The notes: generated by a model from the sequence alone, not told the origin. Shown: positions 43,631 to 51,744, counted from the first letter of the stretch. The stretch is DNA of 64,000 nt from Verrucomicrobiales bacterium (GCA_012960505.1 DUBC01000030.1:124001-188000); one strand, 5' to 3'. Numbers and translations: made by a program.

Positions 43631-44977
43631 TTACTTACTGGGATTCCAGTAATCTGGGAGATCCTTCTTAGTCGCCAGTAATACACTCACGATTCGTTCT
43701 CGTTCCTTTTCTTTAATATTAGAAGCAATTCCATCCTCATCCTTCCCAAGCAAAGCGTCCCACAACTTTCTGTAAAAAGCTTTTTTCATAACAGGGTGCA
43801 GATATTCGAAAGAAGATGAATGAATCATATAACTTAAGCGATTCTTAAATAATCTCGATAGCAATTGAAAATCCCGCAATGAATCACCATTGCGATCAGT
43901 CTGAGAGCGACTTGCGAAATCACACTGAAAATCCTCCCCACCTTCAACTCCCCAATCTTCAAGATTAATCTCATTGCTGAACAGGAATATCTTCACCATA
44001 TCCTTAGCTGAGTGATTAATATAACCAAGCACGGCATCACTAATCTCCCCTTCTAATCTCCCAACATGCTTTGCCATTGCCGCATCAAGGTTTAACCACC
44101 GCCTTGTGTTCAGATGCGCCTTAGTTATCGCGTTATGCGCCATGATCTGATGCTCCATCACCATCAGCGCAACGATATCACTTTTGTCAGTCAAATATCT
44201 AGAAACATCAAATACATCTTTTAAGCTCTGTAGCGGGGCTCCAAAATCCTTCAGAAGAACAGCATCCCGTGACTCCCCCTCCTCAAAATATGCATTCCCC
44301 ATATGCCGAGCGCCTGCGTTCTCTCCAGTAACAAACCAGCCTCCCCATCGTTCGTTCAGTAGGCTAGAATGATCTGTCAGATGCGTGCCAGCGCTGAGTA
44401 TTGGTTGCCCGAAGTAATTGGGATAAACCGAACGAACCAACATACCAGGGACACCGTCTGTCTTTGATCCACCATGACAATTCATGCACTGCGCATCTCG
44501 TTTTAATTTTATTTCAGAGCCCCCCGTAAAAGGAGTACTCATTCTATAAAATATCGGTCCTAACTGAGGATCAATCGCAATAATCTCGAGATCGCCTCCC
44601 TGCACCCAACCAATGTAGTAATTCTCTGAATAGTATATGGCGCGAGGAGTCTGTGGCCATATACGATTATTTTGAAAACTAGTTCGTGAAAATACCAGAA
44701 CTTGTGAACTTACTGGAATATTTAATCGATCTAAAAAACTAAGGACAAATGATCTCTCATTCGTCGTATCCAAAAGTAATTTTCCATTGTTAACCTCATT
44801 AATAATCTTAACGACTGGATCATTGGGCCTGGTGTCTGAATAATTTATCGGCTCCTCTTCATAAATAAGATAATCAGCACATACGTGCAAACAACTGCTT
44901 CCGATTATAAACATAAAAGTTATCTGCAATTTAAAAAAAGTAGATAAATATTTCATACCACTGAAATTTGTTTTCAT
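43631..44977 (-). CDS. Exported monoheme c-type cytochrome-like protein in NO-response module
   Basis: A 448-residue exported protein with one c-type heme motif, C-M-N-C-H, at 164-168, inside R-D-A-Q-C-M-N-C-H-G-G. Around it are the segments G-V-P-G-M-L-V-R-S-V-Y-P-N, G-T-H-L-T-D-H-S-S-L-L-N-E-R-W-G-G-W-F-V-T-G and R-H-M-G-N-A, which I recall from a family of uncharacterised PVC and proteobacterial heme proteins. The rest is mainly helical with several conserved His (M-V-M-E-H-Q-I-M-A-H-N). Its start overlaps the stop of the Rrf2 gene by four bases (ATGA), so the two are co-translated. Linkage to an NsrR-like regulator and a globin suggests a role in nitric oxide or nitrite chemistry; this is inference. 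Confidence 0.85.
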   Translation of the reverse strand: MKTNFSGMKYLSTFFKLQITFMFIIGSSCLHVCADYLIYEEEPINYSDTRPNDPVVKIINEVNNGKLLLDTTNERSFVLSFLDRLNIPVSSQVLVFSRTSFQNNRIWPQTPRAIYYSENYYIGWVQGGDLEIIAIDPQLGPIFYRMSTPFTGGSEIKLKRDAQCMNCHGGSKTDGVPGMLVRSVYPNYFGQPILSAGTHLTDHSSLLNERWGGWFVTGENAGARHMGNAYFEEGESRDAVLLKDFGAPLQSLKDVFDVSRYLTDKSDIVALMVMEHQIMAHNAITKAHLNTRRWLNLDAAMAKHVGRLEGEISDAVLGYINHSAKDMVKIFLFSNEINLEDWGVEGGEDFQCDFASRSQTDRNGDSLRDFQLLSRLFKNRLSYMIHSSSFEYLHPVMKKAFYRKLWDALLGKDEDGIASNIKEKERERIVSVLLATKKDLPDYWNPSK

Positions 44978-45408
44978 TTAATCTTAAAAATCTTTCTGAG
45001 TGCAGATTTTCTCTTTGCTACATCTGCAAGTGAATATTGATCCAAAACATTCAGAAGCGCTGCCCTAGCCTCAATGAAAATTACTTTCAGATGACATGCT
45101 GTGCTAATACAGCATTTACCTCCATCGCTTCTTAAGCATTCAACATAACTCATATCTTCAGTTTTTCGTACTATTTCACCGATTCCTATTTGCGAAGCTG
45201 GGCGAGCAAGTGAGAAACCTCCTCCACGCCCCCGAACCGTTTTAAGATATCCATTCAATGCAAGATTGTGAGTAACCTTTGTAATATGATTATAGGATAG
45301 CCCGTATTCCTCTGCCACTTGGCGAGAAGTGATAAGTTCACCGGGCTCATTCACTGCTGCACGAATCAATACTCTTAGCGAATAATCAGTAAATTGGCTA
45401 ATCTCCAT
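44974..45408 (-). CDS. nsrR: Rrf2-family iron-sulfur repressor, NsrR-like
   Basis: Cytoplasmic transcription regulator of 144 residues. The opening F-T-D-Y-S-L-R-V-L-I and the winged helix (S-R-Q-V-A-E-E-Y-G-L-S-Y-N-H-I-T-K-V) are typical Rrf2 features. So is the V-R-G-R-G-G-G-F-S-L-A wing. The cluster-binding loop has C91, C99, C100 and C105; spacing of eight and six between C91, C99 and C105 equals that of Bacillus NsrR (92, 100, 106), a nitric-oxide-sensing [4Fe-4S] repressor, and differs from IscR. It overlaps the downstream heme-protein gene by four bases. A 23-bp inverted repeat abuts its start codon, and a related one precedes the globin gene, so it probably represses both and itself. 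Confidence 0.88.
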   Translation of the reverse strand: MEISQFTDYSLRVLIRAAVNEPGELITSRQVAEEYGLSYNHITKVTHNLALNGYLKTVRGRGGGFSLARPASQIGIGEIVRKTEDMSYVECLRSDGGKCCISTACHLKVIFIEARAALLNVLDQYSLADVAKRKSALRKIFKIK

Positions 45409-45431
45409 AACCTGTATTGTTGATACATGTT
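45409..45431. promoter_or_regulatory. Probable NsrR-like operator upstream of the regulator gene
   Basis: Half-sites AACCTGTATTG and TGATACATGTT are separated by one base, an 11-1-11 inverted repeat with 8 of 11 positions paired. The dyad directly abuts the Rrf2 gene's ATG, so bound protein would block translation-start sequence or the promoter. The half-sites resemble those at 46194-46216 and the ATGCAT/ATGTAT-type core of known NsrR sites. Confidence 0.6.
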
Positions 45432-45560
45432 ATCGAAATTCAATATCTTTATTTTAATTGATTGCCTTTTGCATAGACGATTATAAAAAATCGTGACAGT
45501 AGGAACGATACTTTGCACACAGGGCTGCCGTATGAGATCCTTGATCCCGCATAGAACAAT

Positions 45561-46157
45561 TTATTTGTCTGACTTTTTGCGATTTAAAACATCATCTTTA
45601 GTCGTTGCCACAATAGCGATGATTTGTTTTATATATTCATCTTTAACCTTGAGCTCCTGAAGAGTTATCTGAAGATGTTCGGCTATAGCATTAAAATCGG
45701 ATTCTTTTATATCAAGATCTTCATGCGCCTTTCGCATATCTTTATGAGTGTAAGGAACAGGACTTCCCAGAGCCGCTGAAACAAATACTTTTTGCTTCTT
45801 ATGTTGAGCTTTCATATTAATGTCCTCAAAAAAATGATTCACCCTCTTGTCGGCAAGAACCCTCACATAAAACTTATCAATGGTTGCATTTACTGCAGCT
45901 TTGCCCCCAATCTTATGATAAAGGCTATTGGCCCTGTCTTCCGTAAACTTTTTGCAACAAACCTCACTGCAAAAAGCATAAGTAACATCTTCGTATTTTG
46001 TATTACACTTAGGGTTAGCCGCCTTACCAGTAATTGGACATTTTTTGTTTATTTTTTTTCCGCCTGCTTTTTTATCCTCGGATAAGGCGTTAATATTGAG
46101 AAGTGTGAGACACACCAAGCTCGTAATCGTTTTAGTTGAGATTCGTATTCTCTTCAT
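45561..46157 (-). CDS. Exported YHS/TRASH-type metal domain fused to group 1 truncated hemoglobin
   Basis: A 198-residue exported fusion. After a signal peptide, residues 38-72 form a small YHS/TRASH-like metal domain: C40-P-I-T-G-K, C51, then Y-A-F-C-S-E-V-C-C with C63, C67 and C68. Residues 78-192 are a group 1 truncated hemoglobin close to Mycobacterium HbN, with L-Y-H-K-I-G-G, F-Y-V-R-V-L-A-D (Tyr97 at B10) and K-K-Q (Gln122 at E11). Y-T-H-K-D-M-R-K-A-H follows, with proximal His145. HbN converts nitric oxide to nitrate. A secretory signal on such a globin is uncommon. It precedes the NsrR-like gene on the same strand by 152 bp and has its own matching operator. Oxidation of NO in the periplasm is the likely role. 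Confidence 0.85.
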   Translation of the reverse strand: MKRIRISTKTITSLVCLTLLNINALSEDKKAGGKKINKKCPITGKAANPKCNTKYEDVTYAFCSEVCCKKFTEDRANSLYHKIGGKAAVNATIDKFYVRVLADKRVNHFFEDINMKAQHKKQKVFVSAALGSPVPYTHKDMRKAHEDLDIKESDFNAIAEHLQITLQELKVKDEYIKQIIAIVATTKDDVLNRKKSDK

Positions 46158-46193
46158 AGGTTTTGTTTTAATTTGTATAATATTAAATTATTA

Positions 46194-46216
46194 AACATAC
46201 ATATAGTATGCATATT
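46194..46216. promoter_or_regulatory. Probable NsrR-like operator overlapping the globin promoter
   Basis: AACATACATAT and GTATGCATATT flank one base, again an 11-1-11 inverted repeat with 8 of 11 positions paired. It lies 37 bp upstream of the globin start. On the - strand TATAAT (46214-46219) overlaps its upstream end and would serve as the -10 element, so binding would block transcription. An ATGTACAT palindrome follows at about 46223. Confidence 0.6.
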
Positions 46217-46330
46217 ATAAAAATGTACATATTTATTTGTGATTCAATCTTCCCTGCAGAAAGGATTGCATAAAATCCAGAACCAAGATCTAACGTTGAT
46301 CATTTATTCAGAATCATCCGTATAAAAAGT

Positions 46331-46378
46331 ATTCACCGGACAAAAAAATCAGATGAAGGTAGTAACCGTTAAAGAAAA
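46331..46378 (+). pseudogene. Remnant of the C-terminus of the 42930-43583 gene
   Basis: About 48 bases match the end of the unknown exported gene at 43532-43579 at roughly four bases in five. They include agatgaaggtagtaaccg versus agatgaatgtagtgaccg, and in the same frame read Q-M-K-V-V-T-V-K-E-K. There is no upstream homologous body, only AT-rich sequence, so this is the scar of a lost or rearranged second copy. Confidence 0.65.
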
Positions 46379-46399
46379 AAATAGACTCGTTAACTCCTC

Positions 46400-46885
46400 T
46401 CAACCCAGAACGGCACTCATAAGAATCTCTGCACATCGCTCAAGGCGATTAATCTCCTCTTCCGAATATTCGTGCTCTCCCGCTTTGCCAACTCCGAGAG
46501 TAGCAATGACTTCTCCACTCTCATCGACAAGAGGAACGACGACTGCACCCTCAACTTTTGTATCTTTGGCAGCCGGTCGCGCAACTCCACTGTCGTCAGT
46601 CTGCAAATTGCACATCGTCACAGGCTTTTTTCTCTCCGCGCAAATCCCAGCCATTCCCTTTCCGATTGGAATCTTAGATGCTATCTCTGCAATTTTTTCA
46701 GGCAGCCCAATCTGGCCCACAAGATAAAGAAAAGAATCTCCCATATCTGCTCGATGAAATGTACAATTCTTGGCATTAAAAGCCTCAAAGATTACATTTA
46801 AGGATTTATTAATCCTGTGCTCTAAGGGAGAATCTTCGCCCATCACTTCCTCAAGAATAATAGAAAGATTAGTTGGCACTTTCAT
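46400..46885 (-). CDS. GAF-domain protein, cytoplasmic
   Basis: A 161-residue protein without a signal peptide. Nearly the whole chain is a GAF domain: S-L-N-V-I-F-E-A-F-N-A-K-N-C-T-F-H-R at the first strand, then I-P-I-G-K-G-M-A-G-I-C-A-E-R-K-K-P-V and a V-V-V-P-L-V-D-E-S-G-E-V-I-A-T-L-G-V-G core. It finishes with Y-S-E-E-E-I-N-R-L-E-R-C-A-E-I-L. Cysteines occur near residues 41, 86, 93 and 152. No output domain is attached, so it may bind a small ligand and act on a partner, or be related to stand-alone GAF enzymes such as free-methionine sulfoxide reductase, though I could not line up that enzyme's Cys set. It is 15 bp downstream of the metalloprotease gene on the same strand. Confidence 0.8.
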   Translation of the reverse strand: MKVPTNLSIILEEVMGEDSPLEHRINKSLNVIFEAFNAKNCTFHRADMGDSFLYLVGQIGLPEKIAEIASKIPIGKGMAGICAERKKPVTMCNLQTDDSGVARPAAKDTKVEGAVVVPLVDESGEVIATLGVGKAGEHEYSEEEINRLERCAEILMSAVLG

Positions 46886-46899
46886 AAATGTAATAATGA

Positions 46900-48198
46900 C
46901 TAAGATGAGACAAAACTTTTAATTTCTTTATTAGCCTGATTAAGGTCTGGCTTACCGTCTTTAATAGAGTAGTGAATACGATGCGTCGTGGTTGCCCCAT
47001 TAGCATGCACGCTCACGAGGCGAATTTGATGATTCCCTTCCTTAAGATCATTTATCTTAATCCAGAATTCATTGTTAGGGCTAAGGACAGAAGTCCAAGT
47101 AGTTGCATCATAATCGTTATTAACCTGATATTTTTTTTGCCCCTTATTTTCTCCATCATTGTAAGCAATCATTGCTATAGCAGGAATACTAGGTCTAACT
47201 TTACCTCTTAAGTGAAGAACTCCATCAATATATTTAAGGCTTAAATCATCAATCGAAAGGCTCGAAGTTAAAGATGATTCTTTAGATGTACCACTAAAAA
47301 CAGGATGCACTAGTAACCGAATCGCGTGAGCATTTGTAAGAAAAGATCCCTTTCCTTCATCTCTCCATTCCTGACGGTAAGTATAATTCCCTGCACCCAT
47401 TAAAGCCGTGCCCTTAGCAGACTCGGACTTGGTCGCTAAATTATGAGGCAAGGATAGGCCGTGCCCGAGTTCATGTATGGTTCCCCCTATGTAAGTCGTG
47501 TTGAATCTTGCCAAAGTAAATGACTCGTAACCCCTATGCTCTTTAACCTGAATTTTTGTGTTTGTTTTATCTACTTTCAACCCATCAATGTTAAGCCAAT
47601 CAGAATCAGCGACAAAACAGATACCTTTGTTCTGGCTAGCTCCCATTCCATAATAAGGGGAATATATTTTTACTTTCTTTCCATCAGTTCTTGATAGCCC
47701 ACAGATTATTAGAAGCGTTTCCGATTTAGCATTTATTCCTTTCTTGGCCAATGCTTTAGAAACTTCATTATAGATTCTACCCCCCGATTTATACGAATAA
47801 GCTCCATCATCATTAGCGGTTCCTTGTATCTCATGAAGCTTTAACTTGCCGTTTTCCTTCTCTAATGAAAGCCTACTTTTCTCATAACCAAGCTTTGCCA
47901 TCTCAACAGAAAAGAACTCTTGAATATCATTCATTATCCTATCCCACCTCTGATGATGATTTCTAAGAGGCTCTCTGTCTTTTGGATGAAAATATACCAC
48001 TCTTAGCTTTTTACCTTCATCTACCGGATCCTGACTTTGCCATTTTCTAATTTCGCCTGCTATATACTTAGCTTGATCAGATTGTGAATTAACCTGAGAC
48101 CAATCAAATAAACCGCTAGCGACCTCCCTTGCCTCTCTGGCAAATTGCGTAAGAGTGAGGAGGAGAAATGGCAACAATATTGGTATAAGTCTTTTCAT
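46900..48198 (-). CDS. Exported zinc metalloprotease, paralog of 18314-19489
   Basis: A 432-residue exported peptidase. Signal peptide at 1-20, then the domain opening L-R-V-V-Y-F-H-P-K-D-R, as in the first protease. The zinc motif is H-E-L-G-H-G-L-S-L-P-H at 242-252 (His242, Glu243, His246, His252), without the Gly of the strict metzincin pattern. A Met-turn candidate is M267 in T-A-L-M-G-A-G-N. The C-terminal third is an immunoglobulin-like sandwich (L-H-L-R-G-K-V-R-P-S-I-P). The order of segments shared with 18314-19489 shows common ancestry despite low identity. Upstream of the GAF gene by 15 bp. Substrate unknown; it may trim secreted proteins. Confidence 0.85.
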   Translation of the reverse strand: MKRLIPILLPFLLLTLTQFAREAREVASGLFDWSQVNSQSDQAKYIAGEIRKWQSQDPVDEGKKLRVVYFHPKDREPLRNHHQRWDRIMNDIQEFFSVEMAKLGYEKSRLSLEKENGKLKLHEIQGTANDDGAYSYKSGGRIYNEVSKALAKKGINAKSETLLIICGLSRTDGKKVKIYSPYYGMGASQNKGICFVADSDWLNIDGLKVDKTNTKIQVKEHRGYESFTLARFNTTYIGGTIHELGHGLSLPHNLATKSESAKGTALMGAGNYTYRQEWRDEGKGSFLTNAHAIRLLVHPVFSGTSKESSLTSSLSIDDLSLKYIDGVLHLRGKVRPSIPAIAMIAYNDGENKGQKKYQVNNDYDATTWTSVLSPNNEFWIKINDLKEGNHQIRLVSVHANGATTTHRIHYSIKDGKPDLNQANKEIKSFVSS

Positions 48199-48267
48199 AA
48201 GAGGTTAAAGATTCGATTGCTCTATTAGCTAACTTTGTAATGAAGTAATGTTTTATAATTAATAAAC

Positions 48268-48999
48268 TCACTTATCCCGAAGCGACATACCTAACTCTTC
48301 AGCGCGACCATCTGGCAATTCCATAATCTGAATCTTTCTAAAATGAATTTCAGCGCCTTCTGACTCTAAGCACAAGTACCCTTTTCTCAGATCCGCTTCT
48401 CGAATCCCATTAACAAACTTCCCATTAATTGACAACTTAACAGTGCCGTCAACTGCAACGACAACGTATCGATTCCATTCACCTTTTCCTTTGCATCTCA
48501 TTTCATAGGACATGCTCCGACTCCCACGAGGATTTTCAGGAACTGCCCTCATCCCACCGGCTCCGAAAAGCTCACCACTGACATAACCGAGGTGATTTGG
48601 CTCACCATTCCTTTTCTTATGGATATACGGCCACTGGAGCTCAAGCATTTGAACTTCCATACCCTTAGGTAGCCGCCCCTTAGGTTTAGCATCACTCCAC
48701 AAAAAGACTCCAGAATTTCCACCAGCTTCCATATGACGCCACTCAATAACCAATATGAAGTTCTCGTATTGCTTTTTGGATCGCATAACACCTATCGGCT
48801 GCCCCGAACAAATCATCATGCCATCTTTAACTGACCAAGTATCAGGAGAAGTATTAACATCAACCCAGTTCGTCAGATCTTTACCATTGAATAAATTTAC
48901 AAAGCCCAGCGCCTTCTCTGAATTTTCATCATCATTTCCTGAACTACTTATGACGAGAAATATATTTAGTGCCGAGCAAATTAGTAGAAACTTTTTCAT
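48268..48999 (-). CDS. Exported DUF1080 (3-keto-disaccharide hydrolase-like) protein
   Basis: A 243-residue exported protein made of one DUF1080 concanavalin-type domain. After a signal peptide (about 1-22) come [46 protein letters not shown] and [19 protein letters not shown]. Members studied elsewhere hydrolyse 3-keto sugars or bind glycans. The paired Gfo/Idh/MocA oxidoreductases that would produce keto sugars are encoded at 19503-20783 and 23270-24550 rather than next door. Separated from the protease gene by 69 bp on the same strand. Confidence 0.88.
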   Translation of the reverse strand: MKKFLLICSALNIFLVISSSGNDDENSEKALGFVNLFNGKDLTNWVDVNTSPDTWSVKDGMMICSGQPIGVMRSKKQYENFILVIEWRHMEAGGNSGVFLWSDAKPKGRLPKGMEVQMLELQWPYIHKKRNGEPNHLGYVSGELFGAGGMRAVPENPRGSRSMSYEMRCKGKGEWNRYVVVAVDGTVKLSINGKFVNGIREADLRKGYLCLESEGAEIHFRKIQIMELPDGRAEELGMSLRDK

Positions 49000-49209
49000 G
49001 CGTTCAGATTAATCCATACACCCCATCTCAAGGAAGGAGAAAAGGGAAATCCTTTAAGATTATTCCACTTACAAAAAAAGCTTCAGACAGAATAGAATAA
49101 ACGACCTCCAAAACTTCTATGCCACCCAGTCAACCTACTAACGGTCTAATTTAGCCGCTCTCATGCCAACCCTTAGCCTCTGCCCTATGTTACTTATCCT
49201 ATATCCAAT

Positions 49210-49641
49210 TTATTCTTCCTCTAATTTCTTTAGAATATGAGGAGCATAGACATTCCCTTGCTCAGCGGACTTTCGCAACCACTTGATAGCTTCATCCAAA
49301 TCCTTCTCAACTCCAGAACCTTTCTGATAACTCTGACCTAAAAAAAGCTGCGCAGAAGCGTCACCCGCTAATGCCTTTTCTTTTAGTTCCTTTATTTCTG
49401 CAGACATCTCCCCGTCAACTTTCGGCTCTTCTTTGGCAACCGGCTCATTACTCTCCGGGTCATTCAATTCACCACTAGGCAATACTGAATCCACATCAAG
49501 AAGAGGAACCTGCTCTGGGATCTTAATTGTGCTGACCTGGTTTTCTTTATCGGAATTTGGTTCAATTGACTCATTTCCGTTTTCCTTACCGCAACTCACA
49601 AAGAAAATAACCGCAAACAAAGTACTAATTATAATGCGCAT
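49210..49641 (-). CDS. Sel1-repeat lipoprotein
   Basis: Small lipoprotein of 143 residues. The start at 49641 is set by an AAGGAGG seven bases upstream, the best Shine-Dalgarno in the window; another ATG six codons earlier would overlap it. A hydrophobic stretch ends in F-F-V-S-C (lipobox), followed by an acidic linker. The C-terminal part has a Sel1-like repeat, A-L-A-G-D-A-S-A-Q-L-F-L-G-Q-S-Y-Q-K-G-S-G-V-E-K-D, and the start of a second, E-A-I-K-W-L-R-K-S-A-E-Q-G-N. Sel1 repeats mediate protein contacts. With barely two repeats it is a small adaptor, and nothing in the neighbourhood identifies a partner. Confidence 0.85.
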   Translation of the reverse strand: MRIIISTLFAVIFFVSCGKENGNESIEPNSDKENQVSTIKIPEQVPLLDVDSVLPSGELNDPESNEPVAKEEPKVDGEMSAEIKELKEKALAGDASAQLFLGQSYQKGSGVEKDLDEAIKWLRKSAEQGNVYAPHILKKLEEE

Positions 49642-49697
49642 TGCATAACCTCCTTTCAAAAATCAACTACGCAAGTCAACTTTGTAGTTTATTGCTG

Positions 49698-51101
49698 TCA
49701 TTTCTTTCTCTTTAGATCAGGAACCTGATTCTTCTCATTTTTTGGTAACCATTTTCTGTAACCATCGATGACACCTGAGTGTTCAGGTTTCTGGACAATG
49801 TTATCCCACTCGTTAGGATCCCTCTCATGATCATAAAGTTCCTCAGTCCCGTCAGAGTACCTAATGTAACGCCACCGCTTCGTCCTAAGTGCGTGATTCC
49901 CCTTCTTGTATGTCATAAGAGCAGGCCTCTTCCAATTCACTTTATTCTCCTTCAACAGAGGAATAATACTCACCCCATCACATGATTTATCTTTTGGTAA
50001 ACCACAAACCTCCAAGAGCGTAGGATAAAGAACAGTCAGGTCGATCGGCACTTTACAAACGCTTCTCTCCTTTGTCATTCCAGGGACAACAAAAATGAAA
50101 GGAACATGGGTGCTTTTTTCCCATAGCATGAATTTTTCAATGTGGTCTTTTTCTCCTAGGTGAAACCCATGATCAGACCACAGAACAATAACGGTATTAT
50201 CTTTAGGTAAACTGCGCTCGACCTCATCAAGTAATTTACCAACCTGAGCATCAGCAAAAGCACAACATGCAGCATAAGATTTGATAAAATCACTATAAGA
50301 ACCTGGAATCCTAGACTCTAGATTTTGCATGCCTTTCCAAAACCATTTCGTACTTCGATTGAGTTCTAATGCGCCCTTAGGCAAATCTTGCAAATCATTT
50401 ATTTTGCGCTTGGGAACAGGAACCTTTCCAACCATCGAGTGATATTTTTGAGGCGCAAAAAAAGGTGAATGGGGCCGATAAATTCCACAAGCCAAGAATA
50501 GTGGCTTATCCCCCTTCGAATTATTAATCGAATCGATACAATATTCTATAGTTTTAAAATCTATACTGTCCTCTTCTTTCTTTGGATAAACCCCCCAATC
50601 TGTGCGTATGGATCCATACTCTGGCGCTTCATTCAACTTCTTTGCTGGATGAGGCTGAGAAATCATTGGCTGAAAGGAATGGAATGATGGCCCATCATGG
50701 AAAGCACCATTAATTTTGTGGTGGAAAATCTTTCCGGCACCTTTCACTGAATATCCAGAATCTTTAAACTTTTGGAAAATGGTCTTACGGTCCGGCAAAG
50801 CACCTCGCCAATCACTGTTGTTTCCATATACGCCAGTTGTCGAAGGGCGGAGCCCCGTAAGGATTGAAACCCTTGATGGGTTACAAGCTGGCGAAGGACA
50901 ATACGCTTTAGTAAAAAGCATCCCTTTGTCTGCTAACCTCTTCAAGTTAGGAGTCTTAATAGGAGAGTCTGGATCAAGTAAAGAAATCCAGTCATTCATA
51001 TCATCAATCGCAATAAAAATGACGTTAGGTCGATCAAGAGCATCAGTTAAATTAACTGCACCCAGAAAAAGAAATAAATAAAATGAAACATGCTTCACCA
51101 T
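49698..51101 (-). CDS. Exported sulfatase, iduronate-2-sulfatase-like
   Basis: Fifth S1 sulfatase of the window, 467 residues. Signal peptide at 1-22, then P-N-V-I-F-I-A-I-D-D-M-N-D-W with D33-D34. The formylglycine motif is C-N-P-S-R at 73-77, followed by L-T-G-L-R-P-S-T-T-G-V-Y. G-K-I-F-H-H, G-I-Y-R-P-H-S-P and W-S-D-H-G-F-H-L-G-E-K complete the site. It is close in layout to the sulfatase at 36441-37880, including the R-Y-I-R-Y-x-D-G-x-E-E-L-Y-D-H segment near the end, so the two probably arose by duplication. It is 57 bp upstream of the Sel1 lipoprotein gene on the same strand. Substrate unknown. Confidence 0.94.
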   Translation of the reverse strand: MVKHVSFYLFLFLGAVNLTDALDRPNVIFIAIDDMNDWISLLDPDSPIKTPNLKRLADKGMLFTKAYCPSPACNPSRVSILTGLRPSTTGVYGNNSDWRGALPDRKTIFQKFKDSGYSVKGAGKIFHHKINGAFHDGPSFHSFQPMISQPHPAKKLNEAPEYGSIRTDWGVYPKKEEDSIDFKTIEYCIDSINNSKGDKPLFLACGIYRPHSPFFAPQKYHSMVGKVPVPKRKINDLQDLPKGALELNRSTKWFWKGMQNLESRIPGSYSDFIKSYAACCAFADAQVGKLLDEVERSLPKDNTVIVLWSDHGFHLGEKDHIEKFMLWEKSTHVPFIFVVPGMTKERSVCKVPIDLTVLYPTLLEVCGLPKDKSCDGVSIIPLLKENKVNWKRPALMTYKKGNHALRTKRWRYIRYSDGTEELYDHERDPNEWDNIVQKPEHSGVIDGYRKWLPKNEKNQVPDLKRKK

Positions 51102-51189
51102 AAAACTGTTAGATCTTGATATAAGAAGACATTAATTTATAACAGAGAAAAGCCTCTTACATTTAACCGTTAATAAGATACAACCCTAA

Positions 51190-51744
51190 ATGAAACTCAT
51201 AGCAACGATAATATCATCCATCATATTTCTTAGCAGTCTGACAATGGTTCAAGCTGATAAAAAGAAACAAAAAAATATAGAAGCTGTAGCCAAGGAAATT
51301 AAAGCTGCAGTTAAGGCAGGTAAGATCACAGAAAAACAAGCCAAAGAAAAATTCGCAGCCCTCAAAAAACAAGGGGACGCAAAAAAAGAGCCTAGCTTGG
51401 CAGCCTGGATAAGAAAAATTCAAGACTTAGTAAAAGCAGGCAAACTAACTAAAGAAGAAGGAGCGAAAAAAATAGCTGCGCTCAGGAAAAAGGAAGAGGC
51501 TGCAAAAAAGTCTAAAAAGCCCTCCGCCAAGAAACCCACTCTCAAAAAGAGAAAATCAAAGAAATCTGCTTCTAAGAAAATCCAGATCAGGAAAGCACAA
51601 GAAGAAGCCAAGAAAAGAGCTGCCGCTAAAAAGCCTGCCGCTAAAAAGTCTGCCGCTAAAAAGCCTGCCGCTAAAAAGCCTGCCGCTAAAAAGCCTGCCG
51701 CTAAAAAGCCTGCCGCTAAAAAGCCTGCCACAAAGAAAAAATAA
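51190..51744 (+). CDS. Exported Lys/Ala-rich protein with histone H1-like tail
   Basis: A 184-residue basic protein. It starts with a signal peptide (I-S-S-I-I-F-L-S-S-L-T-M-V-Q-A), so it should leave the cytoplasm. Residues about 27-95 contain two similar helical repeats of about 35 residues: I-K-A-A-V-K-A-G-K-I-T-E-K-Q-A and I-Q-D-L-V-K-A-G-K-L-T-K-E-E-G. The C-terminal 80 residues are Lys/Ala/Pro repeats, like histone H1 or the DNA-compacting tails of some bacterial proteins, encoded by a 15-bp minisatellite. With a signal peptide it is more likely to bind extracellular polyanions such as sulfated glycans or envelope components than chromosomal DNA (inference). A strong terminator follows at 51802. 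Confidence 0.8.
   Translation: MKLIATIISSIIFLSSLTMVQADKKKQKNIEAVAKEIKAAVKAGKITEKQAKEKFAALKKQGDAKKEPSLAAWIRKIQDLVKAGKLTKEEGAKKIAALRKKEEAAKKSKKPSAKKPTLKKRKSKKSASKKIQIRKAQEEAKKRAAAKKPAAKKSAAKKPAAKKPAAKKPAAKKPAAKKPATKKK
51622..51726 (+). repeat. Minisatellite: 7 x 15 bp coding for Ala-Ala-Lys-Lys-Pro
   Basis: Seven consecutive 15-base units of gccgctaaaaagcct, the second with tct in place of cct. The near-identity at DNA level suggests slippage-driven growth. All units are in frame. Confidence 0.9.

Noticed and set aside
46353..46801. Two + strand frames of 109-124 codons
   Set aside because: They overlap the GAF gene on the other strand. The first begins in the remnant at 46331-46378, which explains its apparent coding look.
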